DNA of 64,000 nucleotides from contig NC_087181.1 in assembly GCF_035594125.1 (NCBI RefSeq), positions 10,156,317 to 10,220,316 of the forward strand. The letters are read 5' to 3'. Positions 42,890 to 55,890 of the stretch are shown in pieces. The notes beneath the pieces are model-generated. The model was not told the DNA's origin. It saw only the letters and a program-made list of their open reading frames with translations, and made no database searches. Numbering within the stretch: the first letter of the stretch is position 1; each line of letters opens with the position of its first letter. The position numbers and the translations under genes were made by a program. The stretch comes from Scylla paramamosain. Lineage: Eukaryota; Arthropoda; Malacostraca; Decapoda; Portunidae.

Positions 42890-44350
42890 CTGTTTTTTTT
42901 TTCTCCTCTAATTTTCCCTCATAGCGTTTCGTGTTTAGGTTAGTTTTTAGTTTTCCCTCGTCATCTGTTACATTTGTTTTTTTATCACTCATGGTCTCTT
43001 ATTCCGGTATTTATTTTAGTCTGGGGTTTTATTAAAGGAAAGTTCAAACGATTATTATTATTTTTCTTCTCTAATTTTCCCGTCTAGTGTCTCTTAATCT
43101 CGTGTTTAAGTTAGTTTTATACTTTTCCCTTTATTTTTTCCTTCTTCTGGATTTCTTATTCTAGTATCTGTGGTCATCTGAGTTTTCCTTCCTAGTTTTT
43201 TCCCTTTTTTTTCCCTCCCATTTCTTATTCTCGTGCCTCGTTTTTCTACGTGATCTTTATTTTTTTCCCTCCCGTGTCTTATTCTCGTGTTAAGTTAATT
43301 TCCCTTTCGTGATGTTTCCTTTCTTTTCCTCAGGATCTTTTACTCTGATGATTGAGTTTAGTTTCCTTTCGTGATGTTTCTTTTTTCCATCGTATCTCTT
43401 AATCTCGTGATCTTTCTTTTTCCCCTTTTGTCCATTTTCATTTTTTTCCTTCTTCATCTTTTCTTTCTCGTAATCTCATCTGTATTTGTTTTTGTTTTTT
43501 TCATCTTTCCTTTTTTTCCCCTCGTATCTTCTAATCTTGTCTATTTTTGTTTTTCTCTTCGTCATCTTTCCTTTTTTTTTTCTTCTATTATCTCTTGCTT
43601 ATGTATTTTTGCTTTTATCTCGTGACTTTTCTCTTTCCGCCTCGTATCTTTAATTTCATGTCTGTTTTTGCTTTTATCTCGTTATCCTTTATTCTTTTTC
43701 ATCGTATCTCTTAATTTTATCTATTTTTGTTTTTCCTTTGTAATGTTTTATTTTTTCCTCATCTTAGTGTTTTTTTTTCTCTTTGTAATATTTCCTTTTT
43801 TTCTTTTTCCCCTCACGTATTTTTTATTTTCTTTTATATGTTTTGTTTATTTATTTTTTTTATATCAATATTCTTCTTCCTATTAGTTTTTACATACTCC
43901 GGTGCTTAATATATCTCTTTCTTTCATAATCTTTACTTTTTTTTCTACGTATATTTTATTCTTGCTCTAAGTTTTCTTGTTTTCCCTTTCGTGATAATTA
44001 ATTTCCTCTTAACCCTTCTCCTCCTTCTCCTCGTACGTCTTGCTCTATTCCTTAGTTTTTTTTTGTTGTTGTTGTTTTGTTTTCCCTTCGTGATCCTTCC
44101 TTTTTTCCTCACCCACTTTTTACTTGTGACATTTTACTCCTCTCTCGTATCCCTTGCTCTCTTTCCTTATTTTTTATTTATTTATTTTGTTTTCCTTTCG
44201 TGATATTTCCTTTTTCCTTCCTACTTCTTACAGGTGATGTCTTATTTTTCCCTCCCACCTCTTACTCTGATGCCAAGCTTTTTTTGTTTTTTTCTTCGTC
44301 ACATTTCGTTTCCTGCTCCGCCTCGTATCTCTTACTCTGGTGTTTGGATC
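42890..44350. repeat. T-rich degenerate minisatellite, unit about 60-75 bp, about 1.4 kb
   Basis: Some twenty copies of a unit with CCCTCGTATCTCTTACTC, TCGTGTTTAAGTT and TTTTCCCTTTCGTGATGTTT-like blocks. All long open frames here are Phe/Leu/Ser-rich by composition. Confidence 0.75.
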
Positions 44351-44459
44351 TTGTTTCTCCTCTTGGCCTCCTCCTCCTCCCCTTCATCAGCGGAGGAGCG
44401 GCAGCGAAGGTCTTTGTCGGTGTCACTTCACAAAAGCTGCCGCTGATAAAATGGAAATG

Positions 44460-45510
44460 AAGAGAAAGAGCGAGAGGGGAAAATAATAAAAAATCGCTGT
44501 AAGAATTGCGTCTATTTCCATTTTAACGTTATTTTCTTTATGTTTCATTCGTTTTTTTTTTCGTTCTGTATGTCTGTCTATTCCTTTGCTTTATCTTTTA
44601 TGTTTTTCCTCTTTTTTTTTCCTCTTTTTGTTTTGTTGTATTCCTTCACTTTCTTATTTTGTGTTTCGTTCCTCTGCAATTTGTTTTTTTGTTTGTTTGT
44701 ATGTTCCTTCATTTTAACCCTTTTCTCTTAACATTTCGTTCCTTTGATATTTTCTCTGTCTTTTATTCCTACATGTATATATTCCAGCACTTTATCTAAT
44801 TACTTTTTGCAAGGAAACACTCGCATTTCATCACATTTTTTCCCTCGAGTCACGCATGGAAAGTTTCCCACATTCCTTCTGCGTCCTTGGAGAAAGGTCT
44901 ATATTTCCTCTCAATTCCGTCACCTTTCGCCGTAAATTCACCTTTATTTCCTCCCACCTGCCACTCGTGTCCCGGACCGTGGGGTTCTGTGCTCCTATTG
45001 GTTGCTGAGGGTCGAAGGTCTCGTTTCATTGGCTCTCGAGGGGTGAGGCCAAAGGGTTACCCTCTGACGTGGCCTTGATCCCCTTGCCTTCCTTACACGC
45101 TCCCCCTTTCATATCTGCTTCATTGTTAACAGCGCGGATCATTGTTCCTCAGTTCTTCCATCTCCTTCTGATTTCGTTTCTTTGCCTTCCCCTTTCATTC
45201 CCCTTTTCCTTTCCCTTTCCTCCACATCGCCTGTGTTTGCCGCTTTATCCTCCCTGATGCCTTGATCTCTCATCGCCGCTTCCTTATTCACCGCTCGTTC
45301 TTGTGCCTCTCCATATTCGAGGGTGTTACGGCTTGCCCCTTGCTTCACAACGATTCCCCTTCCACCTGGCTGTATTCACCCTCCTGGTCAGGTGCGTCCC
45401 CTAGAGGAGCGGACCACAAACACCTGGGAGTGTGTACCGTATCTCCTCTCACTCTTCCTCCTCCTCCTCCTGCATAAAAGAGAGTGTACTCCTTTTATGC
45501 TACTGTGATT
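44460..45510. other. T-rich intron 1 segment
   Basis: T/C-rich DNA without a clear repeat unit; 44940-45480 is more balanced. No exon recognised. Confidence 0.5.
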
Positions 45511-45640
45511 TATCTGTCCATTATTTCTGAGCGTCCATCTTTTGTATTACGTGTTTTATACTCCCATTATTTTTGAACATCCATCTTTTATGTTACGTGT
45601 TTTATCTTCCCGCTATTTTTGAACGTCTATCTTTGAGCAG
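45510..45640. repeat. Tandem repeat, unit about 54 bp, three copies
   Basis: CCATTATTTTTGAACATCCA, TCTTTTATGTTACGTGTTTT and neighbours recur three times. Confidence 0.85.
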
Positions 45641-45867
45641 CAGCGCGTTTATGCTTTTCCCGACGCCAATCACACCTGCGGAAAGTTAAGAAGTACCATT
45701 TTTGACCACTCCATTGCTGAGCCTTACAAATAACCATGACAACGTACTCTTGGGAGCGCGTGTACCAAAATCTGCGAGCCTTTGCTTTAGATGGTGCTAA
45801 AAATCCTCTCTTTCCACCTCTTTACCTGGTCTTGAGTTTACTGTGTGAATGATAGAGGAAAAGAGTA

Positions 45868-46068
45868 CAATCATACGAACATAAGGCAAGGGAAGCTGTA
45901 AGAAGACATCAGGCTTACACAAGGCAGTCCCTGTATAAAACATATATCTATCTAATACATCATCCTCATCCATAAATTGAATCTTCCTTTAAAGCTCCCC
46001 ATTGACTCAGCACTGACAACCTGATACCTGAGTCTGTCCCTACTGCCTCTTGCTTCCTCTAACCAGCA
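45868..46068 (-). mobile_element. LINE 3'-end fragment, minus strand, same family as 11.0 kb
   Basis: Reverse-complemented, this encodes RYQVVSAESMGSFKGRF and then a stop, the typical end of a CR1/L2-like ORF2. The 3' UTR follows, with TTTTATACAGGGACTGCC, TGTGTAAGCCTGATG and CTTACAGCTTCCC, and a tail with TTATG/GTATG. It is the only recognisable LINE piece in the host gene's sense orientation. No target-site duplication could be identified. Confidence 0.75.
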
Positions 46069-46736
46069 TCTTGTGAGTGGCGGACAAGGAGCGTCGCGGC
46101 GGTGTTGGTGGTGGCGTTGGTGGCATTCTTAGTGTACAAGTAGTAAAACGTCCCTCTAGGGTTCTCTCGAAGACACTCGAAGGCGGCGCTTCTCAGGGTT
46201 CAAAGGGCGGCTCGGGACGGCTCTCAAAGGGTGCGGATGAAGGGGCGGCATCTCTCCCTCCCCTCAGGACACGCGTTGATTGGCTCTCCTCGACTCATCA
46301 CGATCCGGGCGAGGCAACAACGAAAACGGGAGATGAGAGACATAACCAGAAGGAAAACGGGAAGCGAGTATGATCGGGTCGTGGGTGTAATTAAGCTCCG
46401 TAATGTTATGAGTTTTGGGCTGCGATGGCAGCTGTGTGGGTATTGAGGGGGGAGGGAGGGAAGGAGGATGGGTGTGGGGGAAAGGAGAGCGGTGGGGTGT
46501 CGTGTTGGTAAGGGAGGGGGTTGGTTGTGGTGAAGATGGGAGGGAAGGATGAGGAGGACGTGTTGATTGAAGGACGAGAAGAAGGAGGCGATTGATATCC
46601 ATCGATTTCCACCTCCTCATTTACCTATTCCTTCTTTTTTTCCTAACTTTTTTTATTTTCCCTTTTATTTATGTTTTTTTCCTTCTTATTTCTGCAATTT
46701 TATGACGCTTACTACTTCTCTTCGCTTTCTGACACC

Positions 46737-46850
46737 TGTTCTTATTCTTGTTCGTTTTTCTTCTCTTCCTTCCTCGTCCTCGTCCTCCTCCTCCTCCTGT
46801 TCCTAATCCTGCTCCTCCTCCTCCTCCTACTCCTCCTCCTCCTCCTCAGT
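46737..46850. repeat. (TCC)n, interrupted
   Basis: CTCCTCCTCCT-rich stretch; low-complexity T/C-rich DNA precedes it from about 46610. Confidence 0.9.
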
Positions 46851-47235
46851 CGGGAATCAATGGTGGCCAAAAAAGCATTACTTCATCAGCAGACCTTCTC
46901 GCGGTAAGTTCCCAGATGGCTCGGTGATTTTAGCGATGCAGCTCACACGTAACTATCCCGCCATTAGTAGATTGCGCACTGTCGATACTCTTTATTTACT
47001 TATGTATTTATTCCGGTGTATTTATGCCCATGGGGGAGAGAGGGAGAGTGAGAATGAGAGAGAGGGAGAGTGAGAATGAGAGAGAGAGGGGGGGTAAGTG
47101 AGTTACATTACTAGTTTTGTCGTTTGTGTATTTGAGAATTTTTGTTTTTCCTTTTTTTTTGTGTGTGTTGTGTTGTGTTGAATTTTTATGAGTGTTTTCT
47201 TCTCATATCGCGTGTTGTGTGTTGCGTTATGACTT

Positions 47236-47239
<4 letters not shown>

Positions 47240-47293
<54 letters not shown>

Positions 47294-47680
47294 TGTTGAT
47301 TGTGGTAGTGGCGTAATAATATTTCTGTAGGTGTGGTGAGGTATTGAAGTTATTCTGGTGGTGTAGTGGTGGTGGTGGTGGTGGTGATGATGATGTAGTG
47401 GAGGAGGTAAAGAGATGTAATGGCGAGGATTGCATTGGTGGTGGTGATGGTATGGATCTTTATACGGTAATGGTGGTGGTGGTGGTGATGGTGGTGGAGG
47501 TAGTGGTGGGGATAGGGATGCGAAAGATGGTGATGGTGATGGTGATGATACTGGGATGCGTTTTTGTAATAGCAACGGTGGTGTTGGTGGTGGTGGAGGT
47601 GTAATGATGATGGTGGTGGTGGTAGTGTTGGTGGGGAGGAGGAGGAGGAGGAGGAGGAGGAGGAGGAGGAGGAGGAGGAA
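47240..47680. repeat. (GT)n, GGT/GAT-rich block, (GAG)n
   Basis: (GT)n at 47239-47292, degenerate GGTGGTGAT sequence at 47350-47630, (GAG)n at 47637-47678. Confidence 0.93.
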
Positions 47681-47904
47681 GGGTTGCAGGTTTTATTTCC
47701 TTGATTTCCTTAATTGTTCTTTAATTTCCTTGTTCCCTTGCGTTTGAGTTTCTTTGCTAATAATTATTGGCTTGTTTCACTTTCTTTTTTAACCGGTTCG
47801 TCCCTTTACTTTTGTCTTCATCTTTATCCGTTTTTGTGTCTAATTCCGACTTTATTTCTCCTTCCTGCTCTGTTCTTTAGATGACCTGGTGCATTTTGGC
47901 CTTC

Positions 47905-48575
47905 ACCTCTCTTTCTCCTCCTCCTCCTCCTCCTCCTCCTTATCCTCATCCTCCTCCTCCCTGCCTCCCTTTTTAGTTCCATTCATCCTTTGAGTTACGA
48001 GCATCATTCTTTTCCACATTCTTTAGATTTATTTCCCCCCTTTCATTTCCTCTCCACCTTCGCCTCGCTTTCCCCTCTTTATCCTCTATATAACCTGGCC
48101 TTCCCCTCCCTCCTCCCCTCCCTCCATCTTACTATTCCTCTTTCTCTTCCCCTCTCCTCCTCTCGCCTTTTCTCCTCGTTTTCTCTCTTTCCTCCGTTCT
48201 TTTCTTGCCATTTACGAATATGTGCAGTTTTTTTTTTGCTTATTCTCACATTCTCTTTTCCTTTCTCTCTCTTTATCCCTCTTTCCTTTTTTACTTTTCT
48301 CTTTTCTTTTTCACTCATCTTTCTGTCCTTCCTCCTATACTTTCTTCTCTCTTTATATCCTTCATTCATTCCCTCGTTCCCTTCCTTCATCCTTCCCTTC
48401 TTCCTTCACCCTTTCCCTCTTTATTCCTTCATTACACCCCTCCCTCTTTTTCCTTCCTTCCACAATTCCTTCCCTTCTCACTACACCCTTCCTTCTTTCC
48501 TCCCTTCCTTCCCTCTTTCCCTCCCTTGTTCCCTCTCCCTCTTATCCTCCCTTCCTCCCTCCTTGAACCCCTTGA
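47905..48575. repeat. Pyrimidine-rich block
   Basis: TTCC/CTCC/CTTT-rich sequence, almost purine-free for 670 bp. Frames across it are artefacts. Confidence 0.9.
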
Positions 48576-48874
48576 CACCTGCATAGGGAAAGGCATTTTT
48601 GAATGGAGTGTTCGAGTGTATGTTGACATCAAACAACTGTCGTATTTGCCGCTAGAGGGAGCCAAGACTCAGCCACCTTTCATTATGGCCATTTTTCCCT
48701 TGCCCTCCTGATGGCCCCACTCTGTTTCCCCGACTCCTGACGCTGGCACGTGAAAAAAAGCAAGGTAGAAAAAAGGGCTCGGGTAGAAAGTAGTAGCAGA
48801 AGGAATTCGTATAAAGGTACTAGACAAAATAAAGAGTAAATTGATGTCTTACATTCTTGTGGAAGGAGGAGCGG

Positions 48875-49170
<296 letters not shown>

Positions 49171-49422
49171 GTCTCGGAATTCAACTTATCCCAAACACCT
49201 TCGCAATGACAAAAACGTCTGGCTGTTCTTTGGTCTTTCTTTGTGTTCTTTTGCGCTCCTTCTTTCTCCCAGCTCACGTCTTCCTTTGTTTGCTTCTTGT
49301 ACATACTTGTGAGGTTCCTTGGCTGAGAGGCCGAGTTCATTTTTATCTCTTTGTTTGATCGCGTAATGGAGGAAGCGAAGTCTTGTGTCCTCTCGTCAGG
49401 GGAAGGGGGGGGAGCACGAGAA

Positions 49423-49940
<518 letters not shown>

Positions 49941-50488
49941 TCTTTTAGTATCCTACATCTTTTGCTTTAGAATTAGGAACTCCAGCTTATCACAAAGAAC
50001 CTCGTAAGGATTAACACACGTCTCAGTTTGTCTTTCCTTTGTGTTCCTTTGTATCCCCATGAGAGCAAGAGAAAGAAAGAGAGGGAGAGGAAGAGAATCA
50101 GAGAATCCACTTTAGTCTCTTATGTGATGGAGGGACAAGTACATAATTTCCAAGGGTTAAAGAAACATGTCCTGAGTGCCTTGTGCTCCTCGGATTCCTG
50201 GCGAGGTCGAGATACTTCTGAGAGGAGGAGCTTGTGAGGCTGCAGGGGTTACTCTTAAGAAACTGAAGCCGCGCAGGGGACCCAGGCACGGCGGGAATGT
50301 TTAGCAAGGGATTCGTGGGTAATTGTGTCACGCTTTTTGTGAGGGACCTTGGGAATGGTAATGCGTTTGTCGTGTTTTGTTGCTTGATGGGAGAGATACG
50401 GGGACGTGGATGCTGGAGGGGAACTCAACCATTGCATAAAACAAGATTCGTCTGGAATGTTTTGGAGGTTCCGTGTTAAAATAGCCTT

Positions 50489-50602
<114 letters not shown>

Positions 50603-51239
50603 GTACTCTTTTCCGTCATGAATCGTTACTGTGTCAGCGGCGAGGTGAAAAAAATTATTATCATCTCCCAGTGTGCTGAGTGACTGAAGGCATGATAGCA
50701 ACATTCGTCCATTTCCGTGGTGGAATGGCAGGGCGCGAGGGAGTAGTGTTGCTTGCTGCACTTATTCTCACATCATGTCTCAAAAATAGACTTGACATTA
50801 CATTGCAATGAAAAATTCCGAGGCCAGATTATTAAAGGTACTACAATATAGTGATTGGCGGGACGTGTATTTTAGTGTGGCTTTCATGCAATATATATTG
50901 TGGTCCAATTTTTGTAAGTGTATGATGCTTCAACTTTCCGGAGTCTGGGGCTCAGGTGGCCTTCAACCCCCTCCCGCAGGACTAGTACTCTGGTCAGTAC
51001 ATCTTTAACAAATGATACAAAATACAGGTAACCTTTGGACGCGCCGGTCACCCCTCAGATTCGATATTTAAAGTTTACCTCGCTCAGTTATCTGGTAAAT
51101 TTACTTTACTTCCTCAGGTGTCAGCTGTCAGCTCTCCCACAACAGATCTGAGCAGCGCCTCATTACGATATCACCGCCTGTCACCTCCCGCCTTCTCACC
51201 TTCTCCCATCAGTGACTGTACAGCTCAGGCGCGGCTCTC

Positions 51240-52110
51240 CAGAAAGTATGTCAGTGTGCACTTACGTTTTAACTTGTAGGAGGCGGCGGCGGTGGAGACG
51301 AGGGCGAGGAGCACCACGGCCACCTTGGCGAGCCACTGGGTGGTGTTGGCGGCGGCGGGGATGGTGGTGGTGGTGGTGGTGGTAGTAGTGCCGCAGCCGC
51401 CCGGCGTGAGGGCGAGGAGGCAGGTGGTGGGGAGGCGGATGGTGGGGGCGCCGCCGCCAACCGGACCACTCCAGCCGCCTCGCCACACTCTCCCGGCACT
51501 CACTTCCTCCACCTGACTCTTTTCTCTCCTCGCACTCCCCTGATTTCCATTCGGAGTAGTTCTTCGGGGCGGGGAGGGAGTAGCCGGCGCCGCGCCACCG
51601 CCCGCGGGGGACACAGGTTGGCGAGGCGTGGTGGTGGTGGAACGGTGGGGCACTTCGTCACGGGCAGGGAGGGGCGCGCCGGGCGGGGGTGGGTGAAGGG
51701 GTGGGTGCGGCCACAGGGGCTGGGGGAATGGGGTCAGCGTAGTAGGGGCGGGAAGGGGGAAGGGGGGACAAGCAAAGGATGCGTTAGATCGTACCCACAC
51801 TCGCGCTCACCCGGGCTAGGGGAGGGCGCCGCAGTGAGCCTGGGCGTCTCCCCTGTGTACTTCTTGTACTCCAGGCGGTGCCCTGAGGGCACCTGGTGGG
51901 CGTCCGGCACACGCACACAACACCGGCACGCAGGTGCACGCCTGCCACTCACCTCCCGCCAGAGGGAAGGGGCGGCCCTGCCTCCCACGTCAGCGAGCGC
52001 CTCACCGCCTGGCGCGGCATGCCGCCCTCCTACGGGATGGCGGGGCCCAGGCTCTTTTGCGAGGCGTGGTGGAGGTGGTGGTGGTGGTGGTGCTGCTGCT
52101 GCCGCTGCGA
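51240..52110. promoter_or_regulatory. GC- and CpG-rich island, candidate 5' region of the Sidestep-like gene
   Basis: About 870 bp with far higher GC and CpG content than the surrounding AT-rich and microsatellite DNA. It contains the putative signal exon, several strong minus-strand donors and long open but compositionally biased frames in several reading directions. Its position at the 5' end of the minus-strand gene suggests a promoter or first-exon region. No TATA box or initiator was convincingly located, so this rests on composition and position. Confidence 0.4.
51266..51335 (-). CDS. Putative signal-peptide exon of the Sidestep-like gene
   Basis: Read on the minus strand, this stretch encodes WLAKVAVVLLALVSTAAASY and then KLK, a hydrophobic core with small residues suited to signal-peptidase cleavage. 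It ends at a canonical GTAAGT donor (GT at 51265-51264) in phase 1, which joins in frame to exon 2 at 17368 and places Ig1 directly after the signal segment. The start is uncertain. The frame stays open back to a TGA near 51807 but has no ATG, so an upstream exon is needed. An acceptor CAG at 51338-51336 gives the 70-bp exon annotated here. The link across 33.9 kb is inference. Confidence 0.5.
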
Positions 52111-52120
52111 GGTGCAACAT
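51953..52120 (-). CDS. Possible first coding exon of the Sidestep-like gene
   Basis: An ATG at 52120 opens a frame beginning MLHLAAAAAAPPPPPPPP and running 56 codons to LWRE, where a strong GTGAGT donor (GT at 51952-51951) follows at a codon boundary. This phase fits the CAG acceptor proposed for the signal exon at 51335, giving a continuous product. The peptide is Ala/Pro/Gly-rich and GC-rich and has no recognisable domain. A long hydrophilic leader before a signal sequence is unusual, so a non-coding explanation is just as possible. Another ATG at about 51550 leads to a GTGAGT donor in the wrong phase. Confidence 0.25.
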
Positions 52121-53178
52121 GAAGGTTCACTCTCAAGGTCATAGCCTGCTGGGTCATTGTAATAACAACACACTTCTCATCGTCACCTCAAGACATCTTT
52201 CCTCATCCACACAATCAAGAGATAAAGCTTTATATTTCCTTGAAAGCGGGTTATGTGTTATCTGTGTGCCGCCTTTTAGACACCTGACGCGTCACTCATG
52301 TCACGCTTGCTTCTCCTCAGGCACCTGGCGGGCTGGCGGGCTGGCGGCGCTGTGAGGGAGAGCCGAGGTCATGCGCTGTCTGCTCACACCTGCCAAGAAG
52401 AAAACACAACATGAGAAGAAGGAAAGCAGACTTAATACTCGGCTAACAAGCAATCTTAAAAGTGTATACGGGAAATAAATCCCACGTGGAAGGATGCGAG
52501 TATTGGACGTGGGCTGAGGCACAGAGATTGAGACAGCGCAACAAATAGACATTCGAGATATAACGTGTGATAGGAGGGGAAGGAGGAAAGTATGCGAGGA
52601 ATATATTACAGCGCCAAGAAGGGAGAGTGGAAACTATTTATTGGGCGTGCCAGGAAAGGCGGAGGAGGCGGAAGCTGAGGCGGAGGAGAAGGTAGTGGTC
52701 GTGGTTTTGATGGAGGAAAAAAAAACTAGTGAAGGAGAAGACCTAGGAAGGTATGAAGAAGGAACAAGAGAGGGACGAAAGAGAGAAAAAAAACCGAAAG
52801 GTTGGAAAAATAGGAGAGAAGTGAAAGGAGAGATTCAGGCATTGGAGGAGGAAGAGAAAGAAGAGAAACGGGAACAAGAGAAGTGATGAGGAAAAGAATA
52901 ATGACAGGAAGACAAGAATTAGATGATGAAAGAGGAAAGCAAGAGAGAATTAGAGAAAGGATTATAAGAAAGAGGAAAGAAAAGAAAATTAGTGAGCAAA
53001 GTGGATGAGAAATAAGTTATAAGTAGAGGAACAAGAAGAGGAGAAGAAGGAAGAGGACGGAATTGAGAAGGGCGTTGGAGGTTGGAATCGTGAATCAGGA
53101 AATCAATCGGGAATCGGAATGTCAGAAATTAGAACGACATTTGACCCAGAGACTCCTGGAGGAGGAAGGGTAACTTTA

Positions 53179-53180
<2 letters not shown>
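52121..53180. other. Region upstream of the Sidestep-like gene
   Basis: Mixed DNA at 52121-52640, then purine-rich DNA to about 53070. It could hold 5' UTR exons or promoter elements, but none was identified. Confidence 0.5.
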
Positions 53181-53248
<68 letters not shown>

Positions 53249-53460
53249 AGAGAGAGTCATTGTCCAGGTTCTTCTCTTCCTACTCGTGTCGTCGGCGTCA
53301 TCCTCCTACTTTTTTCGCTCCTCCTCCTCCTCCTCCTCCTCCTCCTCCTCCTCCTCCTCCTCCTCCTCCTCCTCCTCTTTCGTTACGCTCCAGCACCTTT
53401 CTCCTTCCCCTCGCCATTGCCCTCGCACTTGTCACCTCCTCCTCCTCCTCCTCCTCCTCC
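53181..53460. repeat. (GA)n then (TCC)n
   Basis: (GA)n at 53181-53255, (TCC)n at about 53320-53376 and again at 53438-53460. Confidence 0.96.
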
Positions 53461-53559
53461 ATATCTCTAGTGTAACTTTTGACATCTCTGTCACGCTTCG
53501 CTCCCCTTCTGTCGACGTTTTGACACTGTTTAATTGGATTTCTTGAGTGTGGGTACGGG

Positions 53560-54125
53560 AGGAGGAGGAGGAGGAGGAGGTGGAGAGAGGGGAAGGAGGT
53601 CGGTGGTAAAGTACTGGAGTAATGGAGTAGTGGAGTGGTGGTGGTGATGGTGGTGATGGTGGTGGTGGTGGTGGTGGTAATTGGCGTGGTGTTTTTTGTT
53701 CCCTTTCATTTCTTCATAATTGCCACCTTGGACTTGCACGAGAGCGAAGTGTCGCGTGGTTTATGAGTGTAGGTACAGGTGTACGTGTGGTGCTTCTTGT
53801 CTTGTAGTTTATATGTACTAGTTACGTGTTTGGGTCCATTTGTCCCAGTGTGGGGAAGAGGAGGAGGAGGAGAAGGAGGAGGAGGGAGCATTGACAGGGA
53901 ATAGGTAGGAAATGAAAAGGAGGAGGAGAAAGTGAAAGAGAACGATAAGAGGAGGAGAGTGAGAATGATAAGAAGTACGAGGAAGAGAAGGAAGAGGAAG
54001 AGAGGGAAAATGATAAGGAGGAGGAGGACAGCAAGATGACGGGAGATAGAAATCAGTCGATACGTAGCGTGGAGTGACCTGCGGTGGTGGTGGTGGTGGT
54101 GGCGGTGGTGGTAGTGGTACTGGTG
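53560..54125. repeat. GGA-rich and GGT-rich blocks
   Basis: GGAGGA at 53560-53580, GGTGGTGAT at 53635-53680, purine-rich 53855-54045, GGTGGT at 54083-54120; unique DNA between. Confidence 0.85.
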
Positions 54126-54407
54126 CTGTAGGTGTGGTGTGGTGCTAGATACACCAGCACACTTGTCTCTCCATCACCAATACCTTTACCTCTCCTAACA
54201 TTGGAGTTACATTACCAACATTAAAGCAACAGTTAATTTCTTAGTATAAAGTGTACGTGCCGCATATTCTTCACTTAAAAATATAGTCATAATTCCTATT
54301 AAGAAGCGTACATGTATTGCTTTTAATTAAAAACACATACCAATTCTCTACTCGTATAAAAAAAAAGTAAGTTTCAGGAATTAAAGTAACGTAGCATGAT
54401 AATGGAA

Positions 54408-54546
<139 letters not shown>

Positions 54547-54729
54547 GTCTTGACCTCATACGGGCAGGACGTGTGACCTTGGCGCTCTCGAGCAGCCTCG
54601 GCCAACTTGTTGGCCTTCCCCGCCCCCTAGTGATAGTGACCTCAGTTTGTTTTGTTTTTTTACTTTTCTGTTTTCAACTTTTAGCGTTTAGTTTGAGGCT
54701 CGATCTGGTGGGATTGTTGTTTTTGTGAA

Positions 54730-55168
54730 CACTTACAGCTACAGCTAGAGAGTGTGCAGAAAAGGGCGTGCAGGGTCATCCTTGGCCCTGCATACACCAC
54801 CTATGAAGAAGCCCTGACCACCCTGAGTCTGTCCAGAATATCCACCAGGCACCGAGAGGCTCTGGAGAAGTTTGGGAAGGGACTACTGCATCATCCGCGT
54901 CTCAGAGACATGCTGCCGCCCGACGCGCCTCGCCCTGTCCGTGCCACCAGACACCACAACAAAATAACGCCCCTGAAGGCGCCGCGCACGGACCGGTACA
55001 GACTCAGTGCGATTCCCACCATGGTGCGAGCCATCAATCGATAGTATTTCCCTCCTAGATTAGTCTTACCGTTAGGATTAATGTTAAGTTTTTCCCCATC
55101 CCCTATGTACATTTTCAGTTTGTCAACTGCCTAAATAATAAACCGTTTATTATTATTATTATTATTAT

Positions 55169-55173
<5 letters not shown>
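54730..55173 (+). mobile_element. LINE 3' end of a third family, tail (TTA)n
   Basis: An open frame from about 54730 to 55044 encodes LESVQKRACRVILGPAYTTY, EEALTTLSLSRISTRHREAL, LPPDAPRPVRATRHH and ends SAIPTMVRAINR-stop. 'QKRA.R.ILG..Y.sYeeAL..L.l..l..RR..L' is the common C-terminal region of many arthropod non-LTR retrotransposon polyproteins. A short 3' UTR with AATAATAAACCG is followed by a (TTA)n tail, which joins (CA)n at 55174. It is strongly 5'-truncated and the remaining frame is intact, suggesting a fairly young insertion. It lies upstream of the host gene. Confidence 0.8.

Positions 55174-55222
<49 letters not shown>
55174..55222. repeat. (CA)n at a LINE tail
   Basis: Directly follows the (TTA)n tail of the LINE ending at 55173. 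Confidence 0.97.
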
Positions 55223-55224
<2 letters not shown>

Positions 55225-55299
55225 CTTATTTTCTCTTCATGAACAAAAAAAAGGCAAGTATCAATATTTGTATTACTAATAAAAATCTCCCTTGATGAC

Positions 55300-55890
55300 A
55301 TGTTACACAAAGCCGCGCGTCTCTGTCCTTCCCAGTACAAGCTGTGGGAGAAATAAGCGAATTACATTTTCCGCATCGAAAAGATCGGAACGTGCCGGTT
55401 TCAGTTGTCAAAGTAAGATTATTCTTTTATGTCTCTTCAAATTGTGTCACAGCGGCGTATCTTTTCCGCCCCCAGCAGTGGAAGTATTTAAGCAAAACTT
55501 GTGTCTCTTACTTTAAAAAACAAAAACAATACTGCAGCTGTAGTTTAAAATATTCTCTTTTTTTTTTTTTTTTCATAATGATGTTCTGGAAAAAGTGTTA
55601 CAGCGGCGTGTGTCTGTCTCTCCCAGCATTGTTATTGGAAGCATTTAAGTGAGACTCACATTTCCGACTCCGAAGGAAATTATGAAAAAAAAAAATTGTA
55701 GGTTAAAACATTTGCACTTTTTCCATAATGATGTTCTAGGAAAAAAGTATTAAAGCAGCGTGTCTTTCCCTCCTCGAGTTTTCTCACTGGAAGCCTTTAA
55801 GCGAAAGTAATATTGCCGACCTGAAGGAAAATGATGGAAAAGTCCCGTTGTAGGTTAAAATATTTACACTCGTGGGAAAAGTAATAAGTG
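55300..55890. repeat. Minisatellite, unit about 150 bp, four copies
   Basis: CAGCGGCGTGTCT, TCTCCCAGC and GGAAGCATTTAAGCGAAA-like blocks recur near 55318, 55450, 55602 and 55757, with CATAATGATGTTCT.GAAAAA in the later units. Confidence 0.85.

Noticed and set aside
48205..48711. Phe/Ser/Pro-rich frames of up to 198 codons around 48 kb
   Set aside because: Pyrimidine-only DNA; no signal beyond composition.
51225..51800. A 191-codon single-exon protein
   Set aside because: It begins at GTG rather than ATG and runs through the GTAAGT donor at 51265; only the part up to 51266 is likely coding.
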